A program made the position numbers and the translations under genes. The notes under the pieces are model-generated. The model ran no database searches. It was not told the DNA's origin and saw only the letters and a list, made by a program, of their open reading frames with translations. Positions 56,550-64,000 of a DNA stretch of 64,000 nucleotides are shown here, one piece after another (position 1 is the stretch's first letter; the number at the start of each line of letters is the position of its first letter). The DNA comes from Hydrangea macrophylla. Taxonomy: Eukaryota > Streptophyta > Magnoliopsida > Cornales > Hydrangeaceae. The stretch spans positions 29,958,637 to 30,022,636 of the forward strand of contig CM066994.1 of assembly GCA_033977485.1 (NCBI GenBank). Reading direction: 5' to 3'.

Positions 56550-56892
56550 GGTTTTTGGTCCATCACTTGCTGCTTAAAATGTTGTTTTCTGTCTTTTGTT
56601 TTGTTTTGGTCTCTTTGTACATTTTGTTTTAATCAGTAAAGGTCATTGCATACGTAATAGTGGAACCACTAAAATCTACTTTCAATAAAAATCACGTGGT
56701 CCCATTGTAATGGTTGTTGGGCCCACTGCGACATCTTTACGTCCATGTATCGGCTTTCATGCATCCCATATCCTTATTTTAACTTTTGAACCCAAGTTAA
56801 GCCTTTGAATCCCATTGTACGCATGACGTGTCCTAAAATTAATTAAGCTCCCAATTTTTAGTATTGTATCCCATTTAATGTCGACAAAATGT

Positions 56893-57062
56893 CACACACA
56901 CTCCTCCAACCACACCTCAAACCACATCCTATGCTTTAAATACATGTACCCTGTGCTGTCTGAATTTTTCACATTTTTCTATGCAACACTTACACAGCAC
57001 AGGGTACTTGCATTTAAAGTAAGGATGTGGTTTGGGGTGTGGTTGAAGGAGTGGATGTAGCA
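56893..57062. repeat. Long hairpin (foldback), ~65-bp arms
   Basis: The left arm, 56893-56960 ('cactcctccaaccacacc', 'aaaccacatcct', 'tttaaatacatgtaccctg'), pairs almost fully with the right arm, 56992-57058, around a ~32-bp loop. It is either a small MITE or a hairpin transcript gene. No target duplication was evident. Confidence 0.8.
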
Positions 57063-57902
57063 TTGTTGTTTAACGTCCATGTATTTCCCTTTTCACTCCG
57101 GGCACCTTTATCCGCAATTTGAAGGGCTGTACTAGATCAGCTACTCAAACCAAAGGCTTTTTCACCTATGAGTTCCTCATTTTGATAAGAATACAATCTA
57201 GCCTTTGTTTACCCCTGCCATAGTCTTTTGTAAAATAATTTTACAAAGCAGCCTTCTGCCCAGAATTAAACAACAGTGACCTGTTGGCTATTGCAGTGTT
57301 ACGATTAATTTAGATCCTTTTTTTTAAGCTGCTTCTTACAAAACAGTCCAATGATGTGGTCTTCATACAAGTAAATTGTTTTCTTGATTATATATGCATG
57401 CGTTATTAATTTCTTGATATGCCTACAAATTTTTTGAAGATTTTGTTTTTTCAGGTTTCGATTGAGATGCATATGACTAGAACCTAAGGCTCAAATTGTT
57501 GATTTTTTTTACTTAACCAAATAATAATTCCTATTCAATATGGCTGTTCTTATTTTCCTTCAAATTTCTAGTACTATATAATTTAACAAATGAAAAAAAA
57601 TAAAATAAAATTGCCGGATATATACCTAACCGTCAGAGAATTAATTGTTCTTAAGAAATTCATACTCTTTCATGTAGAGATCCGCCTAAAGCACACTCAG
57701 TTGAGATAAGGGCTTTCACTTATGGTTCGATTTGGGTTTATACACGCAAACGAAAATCACATAGTGGCTACGCTCAAATATTTGCTAAATTGAGATTTTG
57801 TGATTGGGGCCATAATTGTCATGGTTAGAGTTGCTACTGGGGGCTTAATTTTGGTTGATTGAGGTTGCGTCACTGAATTAAGATGATCAACGAGGAAAAT
57901 TA
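57063..57902. other. AT-rich intergenic DNA, no gene seen
   Basis: No open frame of note, no paired repeats found. Confidence 0.5.
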
Positions 57903-57910
57903 TTGAAAAG

Positions 57911-58507
57911 CTATGAAGCACGAACATGAATACGCCGACACGGATACGACATGATACTGGTACGTTGACACGATAAATCCTAAAAATGATGACACGACAC
58001 GGCAGGGATGCACATTTTTTATAAAAAAAAAAAAACTAGTTTAATTTTAAGCTCATTTCTTACGTTTTTCAGAAATGTTATTCAAATATTTTATAGGATG
58101 TTCATTTCACATTTTTCGAACGCTATTGTTTAATATTAAGAAATTGAAGTGAGAGAGAGACGGTCAAAGAAGAGAGAGATGAGATCGGACAACGAGGGTC
58201 TTGACAGACTAATATCGGGAGAACATGAGGAGATAAGTGATGTAATGCTTGACAAAATCAACTCTGTTTCGGGTTTGAAAATGTTAAAAAAAAAACTAAC
58301 AAAAGCCATCTTTTTGGTCAAAAAGAGCTTCTCTCCATGTCCCGTCATGTGTCGGTGATGTGTTCGCCTCTAAAAATTACATAACAAAAACAAGACATGT
58401 ATTTGCCACATCTGATACGTGTCGGAGGTGTGTCGGATGACTATTGGTGTCCAGTACATGTCGGGCACGGCTACAGAGCCCTTTTCCGAAGTGCCGGTGC
58501 TTCCTAG
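57911..58507. mobile_element. Non-autonomous hAT-type element, 597 bp
   Basis: Ends 'ctatgaagcac' and 'gtgcttcctag' are 11-bp inverted repeats with one mismatch. They are flanked by a perfect 8-bp duplication TTGAAAAG at 57903-57910 and 58508-58515. Subterminal regions carry repeated 'gacacg' and 'cgtgtcgg' motifs. The open frames inside (58136-58358, both strands) are short and unlike transposase. Confidence 0.9.
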
Positions 58508-58515
58508 TTGAAAAG

Positions 58516-59039
58516 TATCGAGTTGATTGTAGTTGTGTCACTATTCACAAGATCAATGAGAAGAAATATAGAAAAGTATTAAATTGTGTGGTGGTATGTA
58601 TGTTGTGGTGATGGTGGCGGAGGAGGATCAATACCTATTATTTAAATGGGTATATTTTTAAATTTTAAATGGGTCAGTATAATTTACAAAAAATATAAGG
58701 GAGGTCTGTGTAATATGATATAATCTTGAGGGAGCTCAAGGTAAACATTAGAGGAACAGTTAAGGGAATTTTTAGAAGAATAACGCAATTGTTTAATGAC
58801 GAAAACATTTTTCGTCAGGGTTGATAACGTTTTTGTAACAGAGGGGGAAAAGAGTTACTTGAACATTAAACTCAAGAGAGGTAAGTTTAGTTACAAAAAA
58901 AATATAGGAGAGATCTGGTATTAAACTTAACCTCGAGGGAGGTCAGAGTAGTTATCCCTTTAAAGTTTTACTTCATACTAATTTCTAAGTTTGCACAATT
59001 AATCCAAAGATATAAACAAATGTCATATAATCGAAATTT
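58516..59039. other. AT-rich DNA with MITE-like segments
   Basis: No gene. The phrases 'aaaatataagggaggtctg' (58689) and 'aaaatataggagagatctg' (58900) are similar to each other, and 'gttatcccttt' lies near 58950. They look like ends of small decayed elements, but I could not define boundaries. Confidence 0.35.
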
Positions 59040-59650
59040 TGTTACAACGCATTATTGTACCAGCTACTTCTTCATTTTTTTAGCACTCTTGCTAGCAGTA
59101 TCTATTTCAACAGTATCTACTTCTTCAAAGGCTGGTTCTTCAACCTAGTAACATAGTAACATTACTATATGAATATTAGATATACAGAAAAACTGGAATA
59201 TGATAATTTAAATAATTCAAGTTAGAAATGAGTCTTAGTAATCCATAAAGAGTAAAATACCTAAATAAAAGTCTCATTTTGTTTAGGTATCGTTCTTTTT
59301 ATGGATTGCTAATTCAAAAGAATTTTCTGGAGGATCTTCTTTACATGGGCAAGGGTAAGAATCCAAAGTTTTTTGGTTTATGGTCTTCTTCCTTAATTAC
59401 TAATTGTTTTTCTGCTTTAGTGCAACACATTGTAGATGTCTAACTTTGTTAACAATTTTTAATTGATGATTTTCAAGATTTTTAATAAGTTCTTTTAATA
59501 TTTTCATTAATTTATTTTTTGTTCTATATATTCTAATTTACAATGATGTTGAATTATTTAAATTATCGAATTCTACTTCTTTTGTATATCTAAGACTCAC
59601 ATAAAAAGTTAATTATGTTACTAGGCTGAGGAACATCGCTTTGATACCAG
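59040..59650 (-). other. Caulimovirid-like RNA leader with primer-binding site (relic)
   Basis: Read on the minus strand, 'ctggtatcaaagc' at 59650-59638 is a near match to a tRNA-Met primer site. It is followed by a ~500-base leader whose first ~80 bases (59628-59547) pair with its last ~80 (59226-59146): both contain 'cctagtaacat', 'agatatac' and 'ataatttaaataattcaa'. An inner hairpin lies at 59232-59313. After the stem a short acidic frame begins (VEEPAFEEVDTVEIDT, 59145-59066). A priming site, then a leader closed into a large stem, then the first coding frame is the caulimovirid pregenomic-RNA layout. A retrotransposon leader with a chance foldback is the alternative. Confidence 0.45.
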
Positions 59651-60479
59651 ATTGATTGAAGGCGGTGGTAAAAATAATTCGATATTCAAAAAAAACGATA
59701 AAGTACTCAATTAAAAAAAAAAAAAAAAACTTTTAGGGAGTTTAGCATAATTCTTTAAACTACTAGGGTTCTAAGTTTAATTTAAAAGACCTGATTGAGC
59801 TTAAGTGTCACACTTATGAAATTCTAGGGTCTAAAATGAAATTGAAAGTCCGGGGACTAAAGTGTCACGACCCTCAAACTAAAAGGGTGAAAAGTGCAAT
59901 TTACCCTTTATTTGTTAATCTTCATGTATTTTAAATTAGGGTTAAATAAATTTTACACCCCTAGGGCTAGACCATTTACTTCACTACCCTGTGATTCAAA
60001 AGTGACACTTTTTGGACTAAAGGGAAACTACATTTCATAGTCAATGTTGGTCTCATTTGATAGATCGATCTTGTTTTTTTTTTTTTTTTTTTAATATCAA
60101 AGTTTATAAATAAAAATAAAAATAAAAAACAGACGCATAAATCAAAAGTTGTGACAATTTAAAGTTTTTAGCCATAAAAGGGTAATTTTTGGCCCAAAAC
60201 AAGTGCAAAGACTTAATGCCTTGTTTGGGTATAAGAGCCTTTAGCTTGAGTTTTTGTTGTGCCATGTTTGGGTATAAGAGCCTTTAGCTTAATCCCACAT
60301 AAAACAATTTGATTGGAAATTAACCCAGTTTAAATAACATCAGAGAACGTATTAATCCAGTTTGATTGAAAATTAACCCTATTTAAATAAATAAAACATT
60401 TAAATAAAACATATTAATATATTGATAAATCATTCGGATATTCACAAATTAATCACCCTTTGATAGGAAAAGCTAAGTG
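59651..60479. other. AT-rich intergenic DNA with decayed element ends
   Basis: No gene. 'gtgaaaagtgcaatttacccttta' (59887) and 'ttagggttaaataaattttacacccc' (59936) resemble abutting ends of non-autonomous elements like those at 49155 and 51683. A T-run lies at 60070-60092. 'tgtttgggtataagagccttt' occurs twice (60222 and 60266). Confidence 0.4.
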
Positions 60480-60664
60480 GTTTTTTATCCGGATAGAGTA
60501 AGTAACACACAAGTAGTCGACACACCCATACCTACATATATAGAGCATACATGTTATCACATAAACACTCACCATCGAAGTGTCTTACAACTTTGGAGGA
60601 GAGAAAAATCAGATTGAATAAAGAGAAAGATATTAGTTTGTGAAATTCAACAATACGTTCAGTA
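60480..60664 (+). promoter_or_regulatory. Promoter and leader of the second NAC copy
   Basis: Homologous to 52540-52748, with a TATA-like 'acatatatag' near 60535-60543 and the shared 'cacacccatacct' and 'ctttggaggaga' blocks. Confidence 0.6.
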
Positions 60665-60816
60665 ATGGAGAAAACCATGCATACCAGCAGGATTTCACTT
60701 TGTGCCAACGAACGAAGAGTTAAGCACACATTATCTCAATCTCAAGACACTGGGTAAAGCTCTGTCATCAAGTGGTCCTGTGGTCAAGCGCGACGTTAAT
60801 GTCTCTGAGCCATGGA
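60665..60816 (+). pseudogene. Second NAC copy, broken after ~50 codons
   Basis: Corresponds to the start of the NAC gene at 52749. Compared with that gene, four extra bases after the second ATG ('catgcataccagcagg' against 'catgccagcagg') shift the frame at the start of the NAC domain. Beyond it, FHFVPTNEELSTHYLNLKTL to VNVSEPW is readable. It then stops abruptly at 60816, where the LTR of gypsy D begins; the rest may lie past the window. Two independent lesions make it non-functional. Confidence 0.88.
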
Positions 60817-63177
60817 TGTCACGCCCTGGAACCCCCCATATGATTCTAGGACACGTGGCATGCCACCAAGGCTCGTCTCACGTCATTAAAGTTCCAAAAT
60901 CAAGTTTAAAATAAATTTAAACCAAATAAGCTCAACCAATAATGTTCAGTTTCAAAAGTTTGAATCGTCATACACCTAAACATGCCTTAATGAAACCCAT
61001 TTTCAAAAGTTTCTTTTGAAGAGTTCAAAGGAGTCCCAAAAGACCTCATTTAAGAACAAATAATTTTGAATTATAAACATTGGAAACATATAGAATGAAG
61101 AGTCTGGCAGGGGGTTTTTTAATCGGTCGAACTACCCTCTGCACAAAGTCTTACAGCATGGGTACCTTCGACAGGTCGAATGCCCCTCTACGAGCCCAAT
61201 CTGCCAAAATCCTGTTCTTGCAAGTTATAAATCCTTATACAAAAATCACCAAAATTATAAGTTGAATTAAACACCAATCTCCAAACCATCTTAAAACCAA
61301 TCCAAGCATATAAATATGAGCTTCCTTAGTTCAAGAAAGAGTTTTAAATATACTTTAAGAAAAGTACTAATTATAGCCATTTACTAACTAGACTCAACGA
61401 ACAATTTCCCGAGTTCAAACATCCCAAACCAACACAATCCAACCTTAATACATAAACACTCAACCTCTAAAACTTATATATTACAAGCATTATGGCTACT
61501 AAACTTCCTATTTCACAAGTTAAGGATCCATCTACAACGTGAAATTAAACTAGGAATATTACACAAGTTTTGCCAACTGAAAGACAACACATACTACAAT
61601 CCAGATTAAAACTGATTACTAAATATTACAAGTCTTAAGTTAACGCAAGAAGCTATAAACAAGCCATAATAACTCCCAAATTCCATAATCTAGCCAAGCC
61701 ATCCCCGGTTCACTTCCCCGATTCCTCGCAGTGATTACATTACGTAATTTATATCCGTCTTTTCCTCGCCTTTCATTGTACCTGGGGTGGTTATTTATAT
61801 AACCACATTTTTGGATTTGTTTAAGTTAATGCTTAATGAGCAAAATTAATCATATGTATGCATGACACCAAACGTTTCAAATTCACTAAACAACATATAC
61901 TTGATCTCTGGATAGAACAAGTATGTTTCCACCAATCACCACTACACACCACACCTCAGGCTTCGTGCCCGGGCCATCCACCCATGCCCCTTTAGACATG
62001 TGGTCCAAATTGCCTCTTGCGGCATCATAATAGTCCACTCCCAATACTAGAGGCAAGATCTGATGGAACACTACAAGTTTTCCTTTGATCCACACAAGCA
62101 ACTTAGCGTGCTCACATATGATTCATTACACCGTGCCTCACATATAGATGCTTTCATAATAATTGGGCCTAATTTTAACCACATGAATTTGTCCAATAAA
62201 TTAAATAAAATTATTCAATCTAATTGAACATGCCCATATCAAGTCATATGAATCCAAACATTGATTCCATTCAAAAAAATACGATTAAAATCACTCACCT
62301 CTTGGATTTCACTCCTAAACATGGAATTAAGGCTCTACTAAGCTCTGTGCACAATTCCTAAATAAAATCTGTAAATTATGCGCTAAAGTCCCAAAATGGG
62401 TCACGAAAAAACTATCACAGAACTTAACAAAATTAGTACCTACATGTTAGACTCACCTCCAGGAGTCCGAACATGTGTTCGGTTTTGAAAACAGGCATCG
62501 AACGACGCGTTAATCTGCGACGAAAGCGGCGACGAAACCCGTCACCTCGTTTCTCCTGGTTCGGCCGTACAGCCTAATAAGGAAGACAAAGTCTTCATTT
62601 TTCTTAAACTTATTATGTGTATGATGTTGTGTTATTGCCACATGTCAAGTAATGAGGTTGATGACTCACATATGTGGGTCCCATCACTAGATGTACCAAA
62701 TTCTAATTTTAACACCAAATTTCTAAATAGGTATCTATGTCTCGCATGGGTCCCATAAGTGATCCCATATAATATTATGAAGTTCCTAATTACCCTACTA
62801 CTTATGCAGCGTGTCCAATTTGCTCTCACCAGCAGCGTGTCCAATTTGCTCTCACCAGGGTACCCAAAACTGACAACATAAATATTCATAACTAATATTA
62901 GAATATTAAAATAATTGAATATAATGCCATATAATGTTTATATAAACATTTAAGCCACACAAGAGTGGTATCTCAATCATGTCCCATCTCAAATGGAACA
63001 TCTCTACACATATCCCAATTTGGGACTGCCACTCTGGCCAATACTGGGTCCCACTTGGACACCCAAAAATCAACTAGTGAGTCAAAACTCACTTATGCAT
63101 GTGTTAATAAACATCATTAAATAACATGTATGTATGCTAATTTGTAATTAGCATTACTTGCGGGAGCGGGTGTTACA
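60817..63177 (-). repeat. Gypsy D 3' LTR, 2.36 kb
   Basis: Begins TGTCACGCCCTGG in the middle of the second NAC copy (preceding pentamer ATGGA) and ends GGTGTTACA, next to a pyrimidine-rich stretch that is a purine tract on the minus strand. Its left end shares 'ggacacgtggca' and 'ccaccaaggct' with gypsy C, so it belongs to a related family. The other LTR is outside the window. Confidence 0.75.
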
Positions 63178-63199
63178 TCTGTCCTTCCCTCAAAAGAAG
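63178..63199 (-). promoter_or_regulatory. Polypurine tract of gypsy D
   Basis: Minus-strand 'cttttgagggaaggacaga' abuts the LTR, in the position and style of the gypsy C tract at 34666-34683. Confidence 0.65.
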
Positions 63200-64000
63200 T
63201 TTGGTCCCCAAACTTTAGTCGTTTCTGGTACCAACCTATAGTGTGTATTCTCCTCACATCTCAATTTCTCTTACTCAAATCGCCTTCTCAACCAAACAGT
63301 TCTTTCACCAACTATCATTTGTCTTAATACTAAAAGTTCACAACATTTACCAGTTGCATTCGGAACCTATATCAAATACCTTTGTACAGCTCACATGTCA
63401 CGATTCATATAGCTACACACATCACTTTAATCTTAGAGACAAATTCATTCATCAATATCTCAATTAATTTCATAAACTTCTTTTCCGTGATCAGCATCTC
63501 AGCGGATAACATCTCAATCAAATCATGTCATTCTAACACTTCAACTTTACCACAATACGCAAGTTTCATCTATTATAGATATTTTCCTAACCATCACTGA
63601 AATACACATTCTCACAACAAATTTTCAAGCTTCCAATTTCAGTTTCAACCAATCATTGGTTGGCGACAAAATGTTCAACTAAAATTGCATTTCATACCCA
63701 TTGCCTCAGATAATCTTTCTCAACACAATTTAACCCACTCTAGTTTGATGAATATCAATATTCATTATAATCCCATGATTTCTCTCACACATAATACAAC
63801 TATCTTTAGTGAATTAATAATTGTAATCAATAAAAATACCCAAACTTTACCGGTCTATTTTCATTTGTTCACATCCAACTCTGCCGTCTTCAGTAATTTC
63901 ATCACGAAGTTCATTATAACAAGTACTCATCTCTGTTTGATTATAAATAACAATTTCAATAACTTTACAATGTTTTGTTGCTTGTCCCTATCTTCTATTA
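63200..64000 (-). mobile_element. Gypsy D internal region, 3' end (continues past window)
   Basis: Only the first ~40 bp ('aagtttggtccccaaactttag') resemble the corresponding part of gypsy C. The rest to the window end shows no recognisable chromodomain or integrase in any frame, so D may be strongly decayed or non-autonomous here. Confidence 0.45.

Noticed and set aside
59232..59313. Short hairpin as an independent MITE or microRNA gene
   Set aside because: It lies inside the larger inverted-repeat leader and is better explained as part of that fold; no separate flanking duplication is seen.
1..64000. tRNA, rRNA or organellar genes
   Set aside because: I saw no cloverleaf-type or rRNA-like sequence; the only tRNA-related motifs are primer-binding sites.

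Overview
This is nuclear DNA of a flowering plant, most likely a eudicot. The evidence is Ty1/copia and chromodomain Ty3/gypsy retrotransposons primed by initiator tRNA-Met, a plant LINE with a C-terminal RNase H domain, an S-domain-type receptor-kinase remnant, two NAC-gene copies, hAT, Mutator-like and other MITEs, and fragments that look like an endogenous caulimovirid (plant pararetrovirus). I cannot name the species. Well over two thirds of the window is transposon-derived.

Layout, left to right. Positions 1-2480 hold four GC-rich minisatellite-like arrays. A 680-bp non-autonomous hAT element (2743-3422) has a perfect 8-bp target duplication. A 5'-truncated LINE (about 5070-12992) is split by a 5.3-kb copia element (5583-10874, 155-bp LTRs). 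Directly behind the LINE end lie the last four exons of an S-domain-type receptor kinase (13056-15384); its receptor and membrane parts are absent. At 16400-19304, on the minus strand, a degenerate gypsy gag is split by a 2.28-kb caulimovirid-like insert (16487-18765) that begins and ends with the same ~658-bp segment, as if 1.4 copies of a 1.62-kb circle had been inserted.

From 21980 to 49090 there is a three-level nest. Gypsy A (plus strand, gag only, itself carrying a 242-bp MITE) is cut by gypsy B (25605-48719, minus strand, LTRs about 3.8 kb). B is cut in its protease region by gypsy C (32514-41251, minus strand, LTRs about 2.15 kb, perfect CAATC target duplication). B and C are chromodomain (Tekay/Del-like) elements with mutated genes. 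B carries two extra open reading frames between its primer-binding site and gag. Both B and C carry arrays of short (semi-)palindromic motifs in the part of the LTR expected to be transcribed as RNA leader.

From 49091 to the end the DNA is AT-rich. It contains two long-inverted-repeat elements, one apparently intact single-exon NAC-domain gene (52749-53984) with a duplicated Asp/Leu/Phe-rich tail, a possible small two-exon gene on the minus strand (55744-56549), a long hairpin (56893-57062), a second hAT element with a perfect 8-bp duplication (57911-58507), a caulimovirid-like leader with primer-binding site (59040-59650), and a second NAC copy. That copy keeps its promoter region but was broken first by a 4-bp insertion and then by gypsy D (LTR 60817-63177, continuing past the window).

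The only locus I would call a plausible working host gene is the NAC gene. The small minus-strand gene is possible, and the kinase is a headless remnant.
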